64,000 nucleotides of DNA, taken from the NCBI GenBank assembly GCA_947175665.1, contig CAMWNR010000001.1, positions 1 through 64,000 on the forward strand. Direction: 5' to 3'. Source of the DNA: an uncultured Porphyromonadaceae bacterium. GTDB taxonomy: Bacteria; Bacteroidota; Bacteroidia; Bacteroidales; Muribaculaceae. Shown piece after piece: positions 14,477 to 22,577 of this stretch. The notes below the pieces were generated by a model that saw only the letters and a program-made list of their open reading frames with translations, did not search any database and was not told where the DNA came from. The position numbers and the translations under genes were made by a program. Within the stretch, counting starts at the first letter, position 1, and every line of letters starts with the position of its first letter.

Positions 14477-17371
14477 ATGGTGAATAACAAAGAAATAAAA
14501 TACAATGGCTACTCGGCACAGCCGTCCGACTACGAATGTCAGGACGGAGAATTGGCAGTCGCAATAAATCTTATCCCCGAAGATGGTGCATTAAAACCTG
14601 TACTCCCTCCCAAATTGGTAAAGGCAATGGGTGAAAATGGCAAAGTTGCTTTTATTCATGAAACATCTGCCTTTACGCATTATATCCTCTATGGAAGCAC
14701 CTCGCATATAACTTATCAGAAAAAAGGTGACACAGGTGCGCCACAACTTATTGACCCTAATTATAACTATCTCTACGGAGTGACGCATTTTAATTCCGTG
14801 GGAAACACCTTGCTTGCATTCACTGAAACCGGTATCCATTACTACCTTTGGAAAGACAACGCCTATGTCTATCTCGGAGACCATGTACCGGAGGTAGATA
14901 TATCCTTCGGACTCATAGGCAGACCCCGCCTCTTTAGTCAATGCGATGAAAGCAAAAGCCCATTCAAAATCCAATTCGATGACATCGATGCAGATGATAT
15001 TTTCAACGAATTCTCAGAATCCAACAAAACGCGTATCACTGAGCAGGTAATGGCAAAGGTCAATAAATTCATCCGCGAACAGACGATTGACAAAGGACGC
15101 TTCTGCTTTCCCTTCTTCGTGCGCTATGCTTTGCGCCTCTACGATGGTTCCCTCATCCATCACTCCGCGCCCATACTTATGAATCCCTCCACAACCGACT
15201 GTCCCGTAGTCCTGTGGAATCGAATCTTCGTGGATTGCATAATGAAGAACCCCCCGAGCACTGAACATATCAGCCATGAAGCCGAACTCGATATAATGAT
15301 GGTAGCCTCAACCCTTGACTATCAGATATTGAATAACGAAGACTTCTCACTACTTGAGAAATGGTCTGACATTGTGACCGGCATCGAGATATTCATCTCC
15401 AAACCAATCTACACTTTCGATCCTGAAGGAAAGTGCACATCATGGCAAGACACCAACAATCTGCAAACTAAATTCATCGGACGTCTCTATGCTGACAATC
15501 CTGATTCCGTTTCAAACGAAATTGCAGAAGATAAACTCCTCGGAGAGTTTGCAAATAAAGACTTTCTCAAGGTCTATGCCGAATGGGAATACTATCATAT
15601 CTACCGGATGTATTACTCTGCAGAACGCAAGTACCCCGGTGAGACTCTCCATCTCCCTGAAATTTCAACCGATAAAATGAAGGAGACCTTGCAAAACACA
15701 TCCACATTCTATAAACTCCATTCCATTGAATTCTCCGAAGTCACGAAACTTATAAGAGGTGCAGAGCGTCACGAAATAGTAATACCGGATGATTACCTCC
15801 AATCTCTACTCACACGCGAAGTCATGACAGATGACTATCGCACCCACGACCACTTGGTAGCCGAAAGTTCCTACAACTATAATAATCGACTCAATCTCTC
15901 CGGGGTTGCACGTAAGCCATTCCGTGGCTTCCGGCCGCAATCCATGTTCGCTTTCTGTTCAAGCACTCTTTCATTCCCCTTTAGTACAGGTCCGTTGAAG
16001 ATCGGAATAGATGCCACCTCAGATTTCCTTTCAGCCGAAGTCTACATCTATGAAGGAGAAAAGGAATATAATGTAACTGCTGATAACTACTCGGGATTGT
16101 TCCTCAGTAAATTTCTTTCAGATGACCTATCAGACAATACCCAACGTAAAAAATCATGGGGATGCTATCTATTCTATCCCAACGTACAGGCAAAAAAAAT
16201 TGTGATGCATACTCTGTATGGATCATATCTTATTACTCTTAAACCTCACGAATTCCTTAACGGTGCGTACGCCCTCCTTGATTATGAGAGGGTACGGACT
16301 GCCTCTCCTCACTCAGAGTTGCCCTCGCCCCCCGTAGGCTCTAATCCGGACTCTGCGTCAGGCTTTATAAGAGAGGAAAACAAAATCTACACCTCAGAGG
16401 TCAACAACCCGTTTTATTTCCCTCTGCTCGGCGTGAATACTATCGGGACCGGCAAAATGTTGGGTATATGTTCAGCCGCCAAAGCACTCTCACAAGGTCA
16501 GTTCGGTCAGTTCCCCCTTTACGCTTTCACTACCGAGGGCGTTTGGGCGTTGGAGGTCTCCGCTACCGGCACATATTCAGCACGTCAGCCTATCACGCGA
16601 GACGTATGTATAAATGCCGATGGTATAACGCAACTTGACAGCGCAGTTCTCTTCCCGACCGACAGAGGAATTATGCTTATATCGGGTTCGCAAACACAAT
16701 GTATCTCCGATGCAATTAATTCTGAATATCCCTTTGATGCTCTCTCTTTACCCGGCTTTGGCAAGTTGCACGATATGTTGGAGCATAATCCCGGTAATGA
16801 CAAATGTCTGCCGACACTGCCATTCACTGAATTTTTGAAGCAGTGCCGTATGATATACGATTATGTTCATCAGAGAGTCATAGTCTATGCACCGGGCATT
16901 ACTTATGCATATATGTTTTCTCTCAAGTCTAAAATGTGGGGCATGACATTTTCTAATATCGTCTCGCACCTCAACTCCTACCCGGAGGCTCTGGCCGTTG
17001 ATGAGGATAACAATATTGTCAATTTCTCGGAGTCTGACGCTAATGATGAAGAGGCTACTGATATTATTGTAATGTGCTTGGCGGTTACTCGGCCGCTTAA
17101 ACTGGACTCCGCAAACATTCACAAAACCATAGACAATATAATTCAGCGTGGCAACTTTGCCAAAGGTCACGTCCAGTCTGCGCTCTATGGTTCAAGAGAC
17201 ATTATCAACTGGCATTTGGTATGGTCGAGCAAAGACCATTTCTTGCGTGGCTTCCGTGGCACGCCCTACAAGTATTTCCGCGTGGCTCTGCTTTGCAAAA
17301 TTTCTCCGGGCGAAAGTATCTACGGGGCGTCCGTGCAGTTCACACCACGCCTCACCAACCAACCGAGATAA
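14477..17371 (+). CDS. large probable virion protein (tail/stabilisation type)
   Basis: A 964-residue protein without recognised enzyme motifs or a signal peptide. It is beta-rich throughout, with many short aromatic strands (AFTHYILYGSTSHITYQKKG, GVTHFNSVGNTLLAFTETGI) that read like propeller blades. Near residue 680 a block (GQFPLYAFTTEGVWALEVSA, LFPTDRGIMLISGS) resembles the head-completion/tail accessory proteins of P22-like and other podophages, which bind portal and plug DNA. It is the last gene of the plus-strand block and ends at a strong terminator. A structural role is likely; the specific stabilisation assignment is inference. Confidence 0.6.
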   Translation: MVNNKEIKYNGYSAQPSDYECQDGELAVAINLIPEDGALKPVLPPKLVKAMGENGKVAFIHETSAFTHYILYGSTSHITYQKKGDTGAPQLIDPNYNYLYGVTHFNSVGNTLLAFTETGIHYYLWKDNAYVYLGDHVPEVDISFGLIGRPRLFSQCDESKSPFKIQFDDIDADDIFNEFSESNKTRITEQVMAKVNKFIREQTIDKGRFCFPFFVRYALRLYDGSLIHHSAPILMNPSTTDCPVVLWNRIFVDCIMKNPPSTEHISHEAELDIMMVASTLDYQILNNEDFSLLEKWSDIVTGIEIFISKPIYTFDPEGKCTSWQDTNNLQTKFIGRLYADNPDSVSNEIAEDKLLGEFANKDFLKVYAEWEYYHIYRMYYSAERKYPGETLHLPEISTDKMKETLQNTSTFYKLHSIEFSEVTKLIRGAERHEIVIPDDYLQSLLTREVMTDDYRTHDHLVAESSYNYNNRLNLSGVARKPFRGFRPQSMFAFCSSTLSFPFSTGPLKIGIDATSDFLSAEVYIYEGEKEYNVTADNYSGLFLSKFLSDDLSDNTQRKKSWGCYLFYPNVQAKKIVMHTLYGSYLITLKPHEFLNGAYALLDYERVRTASPHSELPSPPVGSNPDSASGFIREENKIYTSEVNNPFYFPLLGVNTIGTGKMLGICSAAKALSQGQFGQFPLYAFTTEGVWALEVSATGTYSARQPITRDVCINADGITQLDSAVLFPTDRGIMLISGSQTQCISDAINSEYPFDALSLPGFGKLHDMLEHNPGNDKCLPTLPFTEFLKQCRMIYDYVHQRVIVYAPGITYAYMFSLKSKMWGMTFSNIVSHLNSYPEALAVDEDNNIVNFSESDANDEEATDIIVMCLAVTRPLKLDSANIHKTIDNIIQRGNFAKGHVQSALYGSRDIINWHLVWSSKDHFLRGFRGTPYKYFRVALLCKISPGESIYGASVQFTPRLTNQPR

Positions 17372-17404
17372 ATCATGTACTTATACTCATATCTATTGTA
17401 AGAG

Positions 17405-17437
17405 AAGAGCCGCCATGCGTGATGCACAGCGGCTCTT
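17405..17437. terminator. shared terminator between converging operons
   Basis: A 9-bp perfect stem, AAGAGCCGC / GCGGCTCTT, encloses a 15-base loop with its own small TGC/GCA pair. It lies between the 964-residue gene (plus) and the leftmost minus-strand gene. There is no long T-run on either side, but position and stem strength favour a two-way terminator. Confidence 0.7.
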
Positions 17438-17459
17438 ATGATAAGGGTTAAGGACTATG

Positions 17460-17984
17460 TTAAAACGGATGCATACGCCTGCGCGTCCTTGAAATTCTTG
17501 TATTGATATTCACCCGTATTTCATTAAGAGCATCTTCCGCTTTTGATTTCCACGTCTCCATTTTCACCGGATTGGTTATGCTCATCCAGTCTGCTACGGC
17601 TTCACACACAAGATACTCATGTATGAGTTTCTCCAAGAGAATGAGTGTTGTCTGCGAAAATGTTGTCGGAACGTTTAACACTATCCCATACACCCCCGGC
17701 TCTCTCAATTTATCATCAAGCACCGGGTTAATTACAGTATGTTTAGTATACGGATAGAGTGTTTCCCGACACTTCGCTATTGCAAGGTCAAGCACACGGT
17801 TCACACGATCTATGTTCCCCGTCTCACCTATATCTTGCACAGTATGCCGATTATGCTCGTTCTGGGTATCCATTACGCTACCCTCGATATACGCATAATT
17901 CCTAATGTCATACAAAAGTTGATCACGCTTAAAACCAAGTACTGCTTGTAGCGCACTCTCATTCATCTCGAAATAACAACTCAT
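17460..17984 (-). CDS. structural-region paralogue A
   Basis: A 174-residue protein and the first of three tandem related genes. Shared features are an early QLLYDIRNYAYIEGSVM segment and a C-terminal helix pair (ADWMSITNPVKMETWKSKAE) followed by an Arg-rich tail (SRTRRRMHPF). The middle carries VYGIVLNVPTTFSQTT, matching 'LVLNLTMPSNFNEAAT' in paralogue B. Families with this layout lie downstream of lysis genes in Bacteroidetes phages. No enzyme motif is seen; a virion or tail role is inferred from the neighbourhood. It is the last gene of its operon. Confidence 0.6.
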   Translation of the reverse strand: MSCYFEMNESALQAVLGFKRDQLLYDIRNYAYIEGSVMDTQNEHNRHTVQDIGETGNIDRVNRVLDLAIAKCRETLYPYTKHTVINPVLDDKLREPGVYGIVLNVPTTFSQTTLILLEKLIHEYLVCEAVADWMSITNPVKMETWKSKAEDALNEIRVNINTRISRTRRRMHPF

Positions 17985-17995
17985 CTCAATCTTAA

Positions 17996-18505
17996 TTAAT
18001 CCACCGGTTTAGTAGGTCTGCTACGCTTGCTGACACTCTGGCGTATCAACTCCATGCTCTTATTCGCAAGCGCATAATACTGTTCCGCGTCACCCTTATT
18101 GGTAACTATATACCAGTCAGCAATAGTCGAATTCATAAGATAAGCATGTACCGCCTCGCCTACACCCGCAGTTGCCGCCTCATTAAAGTTGCTCGGCATC
18201 GTCAGATTTAGCACCAGATCATGGCTGCCGTCAAAATGGCTATTATCAGTGGTGGTACCATTCTCATTCAGATATTCCCCTAATTCAGTTTGCACCTCCG
18301 CAAAACTACGCTTGATCGAGCGTAAGATTTTCTCGCGATTCTCCTCATCCTCAGATGCAAACATTGAGGCAACCTCCTTATGATTCTCCTTATTTTGAAT
18401 AGTTCGTCCGCGCAAGAATGTCTCATTCATTATATCATACAAAAGCCACGAAATCTTAATAGTGGCAGTAACATTCTTCTTCGCGCCTAAAGTAGTTGTT
18501 GGCAT
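17996..18505 (-). CDS. structural-region paralogue B
   Basis: A 169-residue relative of its neighbours. The N-terminal part has SWLLYDIMNETFLRGRTIQN, equivalent to LLYDIRNYAYIEGSVM in A. The C-terminal part has IADWYIVTNKGDAEQYYALA, equivalent to IAQWFKFANKGEAQDYFVQA in C, and ends in a basic tail SKRSRPTKPVD that closely echoes SRKKPTRPTD in C. These matches were made by eye and are strong enough to call duplication. It starts 22 bases after gene C. Function unknown, probably virion associated. Confidence 0.6.
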   Translation of the reverse strand: MPTTTLGAKKNVTATIKISWLLYDIMNETFLRGRTIQNKENHKEVASMFASEDEENREKILRSIKRSFAEVQTELGEYLNENGTTTDNSHFDGSHDLVLNLTMPSNFNEAATAGVGEAVHAYLMNSTIADWYIVTNKGDAEQYYALANKSMELIRQSVSKRSRPTKPVD

Positions 18506-18527
18506 TAATTTAATTTTTTAAAGGTTA

Positions 18528-19058
18528 TTAATCCGTAGGGCGTGTAGGCTTTTTACGACTATACAGTAATCTCTCGGCAGTCTCCATCATATCCGAGGCC
18601 TGAACAAAATAATCCTGAGCCTCACCCTTATTGGCAAACTTAAACCATTGCGCTATGATTGAGGCGATAAAGAAACTACGCAACGTAGACTCAACACTGT
18701 CCCTCAGACCCTTGTCAAAAGATTTAGATACCTCAATTACCGCCTTGTATGCAGTCTTGCCAATTCTCGATGCATCAGATCCGGCAATCATCCCACTCTC
18801 CGGGCTGTAATTGTCGGATTCTGAAGAATACACCTTACCGGTACTTCCCGATACCAACATCTCCTTAAGATTCTCATTCGCCGCCAATACAGACTCCTCC
18901 CAAAATCTTCCTAATTCAGACAGATCATAATCTCCGGCCAGAATACGATCGCGTGCCAGAGCATCTCCATCTATCAGTTTTGAACCGGTATAATCCGTAG
19001 CCTTACTCACCTCATCGTATACATCATCTTGATATACTACTATAGTTATTGTCTCCAT
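18528..19058 (-). CDS. structural-region paralogue C
   Basis: A 176-residue protein, third of the tandem set. I start it at 19058 (METITIVVYQDD), where ATG overlaps the stop of the spanin-like gene (TGATG). The track start at 19172 would add residues antiparallel in sense to that gene's coding. The C-terminal half (VESTLRSFFIASIIAQWFKF, ANKGEAQDYFVQASDMM) and the tail KKPTRPTD match paralogue B. The middle (SGSTGKVYSSESDNYSPESG) is a Ser-rich loop not shared with the others. Confidence 0.6.
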   Translation of the reverse strand: METITIVVYQDDVYDEVSKATDYTGSKLIDGDALARDRILAGDYDLSELGRFWEESVLAANENLKEMLVSGSTGKVYSSESDNYSPESGMIAGSDASRIGKTAYKAVIEVSKSFDKGLRDSVESTLRSFFIASIIAQWFKFANKGEAQDYFVQASDMMETAERLLYSRKKPTRPTD

Positions 19059-19633
19059 CAGAATGAAATTATTGAGTACGTTATTCCAACTCCTAAAAAC
19101 GGCTGCAAACCCTGTGGGGTATAGCCTACACCAATCGTAGCACCTAAATGCCACCGCTTGGGAGGCTTCCATTCCCGTTTTGTTATGATAGTTGTCGGTG
19201 CGAATACTCTCACACTATCCAGCCGGGGATCTATAGGTCCGCTTACCCAAGCCTCGTATGTGCTGTCGGCATAATGCCGCTGTATAATAGGCACCTCCAC
19301 CAAAGCACTATCTTCACTCTCCATTTTTTTGTTAAAGCCGCGAACTTCAGTGAGCGTATCCGCATCAACTCTCTCCACCATTACACTCACCCCAGACTTG
19401 AACTTATCGACAGGAAATGCATAACAGCGAGTACCCATCGCCACTTCTGTCAGCGGATCAGGTTTTATGTACGGAATAGTATCATACACCTTGACGGTGT
19501 CAGTCGCCCCATCCGTTCCCCCTTGTATTTCTTCGGGAGACGATGATTTGCATCTGTATAGAAATGCACCTGCTAAAAGGCATACTATTCCTACACTCAG
19601 AATCTTTAAATAATCTCTCATCAGGTCAGCCAT
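19058..19633 (-). CDS. spanin-like lysis-cassette protein (DUF6808-like)
   Basis: About 191 residues from ATG 19633, or 187 from ATG 19621 (MRDYLKILSVG). The N-terminus is a single membrane anchor (LKILSVGIVCLLAGAFLYRC) with a Cys at its outer edge. The middle is a periplasm-type polar region. The C-terminus is strand-rich and amphipathic (KRWHLGATIGVGYTPQGLQP, ending ITYSIISF), as in Bacteroidetes phage proteins called DUF6808. Lying next to amidase and holin, and crossing from inner membrane toward the outer membrane, it is a good spanin candidate. The start overlaps the amidase stop. Confidence 0.6.
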   Translation of the reverse strand: MADLMRDYLKILSVGIVCLLAGAFLYRCKSSSPEEIQGGTDGATDTVKVYDTIPYIKPDPLTEVAMGTRCYAFPVDKFKSGVSVMVERVDADTLTEVRGFNKKMESEDSALVEVPIIQRHYADSTYEAWVSGPIDPRLDSVRVFAPTTIITKREWKPPKRWHLGATIGVGYTPQGLQPFLGVGITYSIISF

Positions 19634-20321
19634 TAATAATATCTTTATACTCGGTTCGTGCATCAAAACTCGGGCAAGCCTTAGCCGCGAAATCACGGTG
19701 ACCATAAATACCCGCTTTCTTATATCTCCCTTTCAGTTCCTTTAAAAGCGTCAGTATAGAGGCCTTCTGCGCATCCGTACGGGTATCCTTACCCTGCATA
19801 TTCCAATTCTTGACACTTCTCGGAGGGCAACCACCGATATAAGAAATGCCTATTGAGTCAGAATTATGATTGATCGTATGGCAACCTCTCACATTCTCAG
19901 GGCGGCAGCGTACTATTGTGCCATCTCGCAAAATGATGTAATGATACCCTATATACCGTTTCTGTTTCGTATCGGGATCAATATAGTATGAGAAATTGCG
20001 TGCCTTGTGAGAGTTGTCTATTGAATCTATCGAATAGTCCTCGCCCTCGGGCGTGGCTGTGCAATGCACAATCAGTTTATTGATAGTCCGACCTCCGGGT
20101 ATTATCTCATCCGCAGTCTCATATCCGAGTTTACTCCAAGTCTTTGCGCCTGCAATGCCGTCAACAGAAAGTTCGTTACTTTTTTGGAAATCTCTTACAG
20201 CCTCATCGGTCTTTGCTCCGAATATACCGTCTACAGACAATCCATAACTACCGGCGAGATTTAAAGCAGTCTGCAATGTCTTCACCTCGCTCCCACGGCT
20301 CCCTTTCTTAAGTGTAATCAT
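19626..20321 (-). CDS. N-acetylmuramoyl-L-alanine amidase (endolysin) with peptidoglycan-binding domain
   Basis: A 231-residue endolysin that cuts the amide between MurNAc and L-Ala. Residues about 4-70 are a PG_binding_1 domain with two similar units (LSVDGIFGAKTDEAV and LSVDGIAGAKTWSKL). Residues about 80-231 are an amidase_2/T7-lysozyme type domain: KLIVHCTATPEG supplies the first zinc His, IGYHYIILRDGTI follows, and IYGHRDFAAKACPSFD supplies the second His and the Cys ligand. No signal peptide is present, so it needs the holin next door to reach the wall. The gene begins 2 bases after the holin stop. Confidence 0.92.
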   Translation of the reverse strand: MITLKKGSRGSEVKTLQTALNLAGSYGLSVDGIFGAKTDEAVRDFQKSNELSVDGIAGAKTWSKLGYETADEIIPGGRTINKLIVHCTATPEGEDYSIDSIDNSHKARNFSYYIDPDTKQKRYIGYHYIILRDGTIVRCRPENVRGCHTINHNSDSIGISYIGGCPPRSVKNWNMQGKDTRTDAQKASILTLLKELKGRYKKAGIYGHRDFAAKACPSFDARTEYKDIING

Positions 20322-20323
20322 AA

Positions 20324-20773
20324 TTAATTAGATTTTGTTGATAAATCTTCAGTAGTAAGACGCTCCAAAACCCTATGAGCATCTTTCTCATCTACAGCCT
20401 TGATGATACTCTTTACAATATCAGGTAGGTCAGCCGCATGGCTCTTCCTGCGGTTAGCATGCTCAAACATACTCTTAGCCTCAACCACTATCAATCCGGC
20501 TCCGAACATTATCACCACAAAAGGCATAATGTAAAAAGAGAAAAACACCCCGAGACAATCCACCAGAAAGCCAATCAGGATAAACCTCCAATACTCGCTC
20601 ATCTTAGCGATTGTCCCGCGCAGTTTATGCGAATGCACACGTTGGTTTGTGCGCTTTGCCGTGTGTACTCCATCCCAAAGATCAAGCATTATAGCCGCAA
20701 TCACCAGAATACATACCGACAGAAACACACCTACAAAAAGATACAGTTTGTCAAGTGATAAGATTGTTTCCAT
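20324..20773 (-). CDS. phage holin
   Basis: A 149-residue membrane protein, from ATG 20773 (METILSLDKLYLFVGVFL). The track's 20860 start reads through the promoter region and is rejected. Transmembrane stretches lie at about residues 8-30 and 60-98 (FILIGFLVDCLGVFFSFYIM, PFVVIMFGAGLIVVEA), separated by a basic cytosolic loop (HTAKRTNQRVHSHKLRG). The C-terminal ~45 residues are charged. Loop and helices are typical of holins in Bacteroidetes phages. It sits 2 bases upstream of the endolysin and would release it to the wall. Confidence 0.8.
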   Translation of the reverse strand: METILSLDKLYLFVGVFLSVCILVIAAIMLDLWDGVHTAKRTNQRVHSHKLRGTIAKMSEYWRFILIGFLVDCLGVFFSFYIMPFVVIMFGAGLIVVEAKSMFEHANRRKSHAADLPDIVKSIIKAVDEKDAHRVLERLTTEDLSTKSN

Positions 20774-20796
20774 GATTATATTATTATTAGTTCGAA

Positions 20797-20804
20797 CAAA
20801 GATA
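20797..20804 (-). promoter_or_regulatory. -7 promoter box for the lysis cassette
   Basis: CAAAGATA on the plus strand is TATCTTTG on the minus strand, an exact TAnnTTTG match, about 24 bases before the holin ATG. No TTTG lies at the -33 spacing. It would let holin, endolysin, spanin-like protein and the three paralogues be transcribed apart from the upstream structural genes. Confidence 0.5.
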
Positions 20805-20892
20805 TATTCACCCTCCATACCCTTAATTTTAACTTTTGCAAAACAAATCTCAATAACCAAGATAAATCAAGCAAAAATAATAACCTCGAAAT

Positions 20893-20923
20893 TTTGAAAA
20901 TGTAATTATATTTCCTAAATTTG
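20893..20923 (+). promoter_or_regulatory. full Bacteroidetes promoter driving a small RNA
   Basis: TTTG (20893-20896), a 19-base spacer, and TAAATTTG (20916-20923) form one of the two most complete promoters in the window. It points rightward, against the surrounding minus-strand genes, and is followed within 70 bases by a terminator, so its product is a short non-coding RNA. Confidence 0.65.
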
Positions 20924-20929
20924 TAAAGC

Positions 20930-20994
20930 AATCCTTTGTCGGAGGGAGAGTTCGTAACTACGTAGCGTACCCTCTGATGAAGGGTTGTTTTTTT
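20930..20994 (+). ncRNA. putative ~65-nt phage small RNA
   Basis: Bounded by the TTTG/TAAATTTG promoter and by an ACCCT/AGGGT hairpin with a T7 run. It holds no ORF. Two foldings compete: an upstream stem GGAGGG (20941-20946) / CCCTCT (20970-20975), or the terminator stem that uses the same CCCT. The loop contains the palindrome CTACGTAG (20958-20965). The 5' end is an estimate. It lies in the gap between the holin gene and the tail gene at 21,009, on the opposite strand; read-through would run antisense to that tail gene. Confidence 0.55.
20969..20994 (+). terminator. intrinsic terminator of the small RNA
   Basis: A 5-bp stem ACCCT / AGGGT with loop CTGATGA is followed by TGTTTTTTT. The left arm can instead pair with GGAGGG upstream, so termination might be conditional. 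It is positioned to stop rightward transcripts just before they enter the 3' end of the opposite-strand tail gene. Confidence 0.6.
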
Positions 20995-21008
20995 ATGATC
21001 AGACAACT

Positions 21009-22178
21009 TTAACCAAGTAACTTTATTTCACCATTATAGATACTAACTGTGATTGTCTTTGATCTGTATCGCTTACGCCCCGTCTGATATATAATCCTAT
21101 AAATACCGTTGCGTATTATAGCAGTTTTATACCATCTTTTAACGCGCGAGCGATACTCTCTCATACTCTCCTTGTCATATCCCGTTTCTTCCATCATTAT
21201 TTCTGAAATCGGACTATTCAAGCACCGCGACGGATGCGAACGCTTATATACCAGCAGTTTCCCACACCGCCCGGCTGTGCCTCCGGTTTTACGAAGACCA
21301 TTAATTAAATCTCGCAACACATCCGGATTTATCCCCGGCTCCGGGTATCGGTCGGCAAACCCCTTATAGTCCTCTCTCAGATTACCACTCTTATCCAGCC
21401 ACATGATCTTGCCACTCCCATCCCCATATCCAAGCGATAGGCCCGGATAATTATCTACACGGATCACCACCCGAACATTATCCTGTCGAGTAGAATAGGG
21501 GAGTACCTTAATACTCTCCTCATCCACCCACTCATATTCCAGCGGATCACCACTTAATGTAGTACACACCTCAAACCTACACCTGCGTAAGAATGCCGGT
21601 ATTTTTACAATCTCGCTTTTACCATTGCATAATCCGGCAGAGACTCTTTTAGTTAATGCAAAATAACGATCACTGTTATAATACACCCCTGTCTCCGCAT
21701 TAACAGGCATAATGCCGCGATGTATAATCCTGCCCGAACCATACATGCTGTTAACCGCAGATCGCTTCTGTTTTCTAACCGCCATTGCAGACTGAGCCGG
21801 AAGATACGCCTCCATCTCACCCTCAACCACACGATTACTCATAGGCACCGAGGTCAACTGAATATTAGTCCGGCACCGGTATGTTACTCTGCGGTTTCCG
21901 TCAGGCATATCTTCATCCGGAATATAATATATTACCTCAGCCCCAAGACGCGAACACGGTTTCAACCCGTGATTATTACAGATTATAATCAGGCTGTTAC
22001 CCTTATGAGCCTTACAATTATACCACTCGTCACCATGCCGCCCGGCGATAAAATTATTACTTCCAGAACTAAGATAAATATCAAAATCAAGATTCTCGAT
22101 ACTCTCCGTAACCCCCTCAGGTGCACAGAGTTTTACCGTCACCTTAAAATCATCTAAATAATAGATATCCTGTAACAT
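21009..22178 (-). CDS. tail-region structural protein
   Basis: A 389-residue protein. The N-terminal ~110 residues are strand-rich (DIYYLDDFKVTVKLCAPEGV, EVIYYIPDEDMPDGNRRVTY) and resemble the opening of baseplate- or fibre-associated proteins common in Bacteroidetes phages. The middle is mixed, with YFALTKRVSAGLCNGKSEI. The C-terminal ~60 residues are very basic (SRVKRWYKTAIIRNGIYRII). No enzyme motif is visible. It follows a 109-residue gene and the DUF1566/fibre pair, and precedes the lysis cassette. A role in the adsorption apparatus is likely but inferred. Confidence 0.55.
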   Translation of the reverse strand: MLQDIYYLDDFKVTVKLCAPEGVTESIENLDFDIYLSSGSNNFIAGRHGDEWYNCKAHKGNSLIIICNNHGLKPCSRLGAEVIYYIPDEDMPDGNRRVTYRCRTNIQLTSVPMSNRVVEGEMEAYLPAQSAMAVRKQKRSAVNSMYGSGRIIHRGIMPVNAETGVYYNSDRYFALTKRVSAGLCNGKSEIVKIPAFLRRCRFEVCTTLSGDPLEYEWVDEESIKVLPYSTRQDNVRVVIRVDNYPGLSLGYGDGSGKIMWLDKSGNLREDYKGFADRYPEPGINPDVLRDLINGLRKTGGTAGRCGKLLVYKRSHPSRCLNSPISEIMMEETGYDKESMREYRSRVKRWYKTAIIRNGIYRIIYQTGRKRYRSKTITVSIYNGEIKLLG

Positions 22179-22205
22179 ATCATAATAACATTATTTACAT
22201 TCCGC

Positions 22206-22535
22206 TCACCGGCTCTGTATCTCAGCACACAACCACTTCACTGCATCCTTAACACGTCTGCGCCACGATGTGAAAGCCGCAAACTCATTACGATACTCAT
22301 CACACTTCTGAGCATCATCTTCCGTATCTACCTCACCTCCTGTATCTATAAGAGCATAATTAGCAAGAATTGCAACGGCATCCTCATCCGGATATCGTGC
22401 GCGCACAAGATTCGAAACCATCTCATTATACGAAGCACCCGCATTAACTACAATGCTTGTATTATCCACACTCACGATCCATTTCCGGCCATGCCCCCTA
22501 AGAGCCACGCCCTCACCACTACATAATGTCTTCAT
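22206..22535 (-). CDS. small tail-region protein
   Basis: A 109-residue protein of mixed structure. A strand-rich opening (GRKWIVSVDNTSIVVNAGAS) is followed by helices (AVAILANYALIDTG, EFAAFTSWRRRVKDAVKWL). The C-terminal Trp/Arg-rich helix resembles that of small proteins found next to Bacteroidetes phage tail genes. It lies between the DUF1566 protein (42 bases) and the 389-residue tail protein (27 bases) and is surely co-transcribed. Function unknown. Confidence 0.55.
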   Translation of the reverse strand: MKTLCSGEGVALRGHGRKWIVSVDNTSIVVNAGASYNEMVSNLVRARYPDEDAVAILANYALIDTGGEVDTEDDAQKCDEYRNEFAAFTSWRRRVKDAVKWLCAEIQSR

Positions 22536-22577
22536 AACTAAATATTATTAATTCTAAAAATACCACACAGTTAACTA

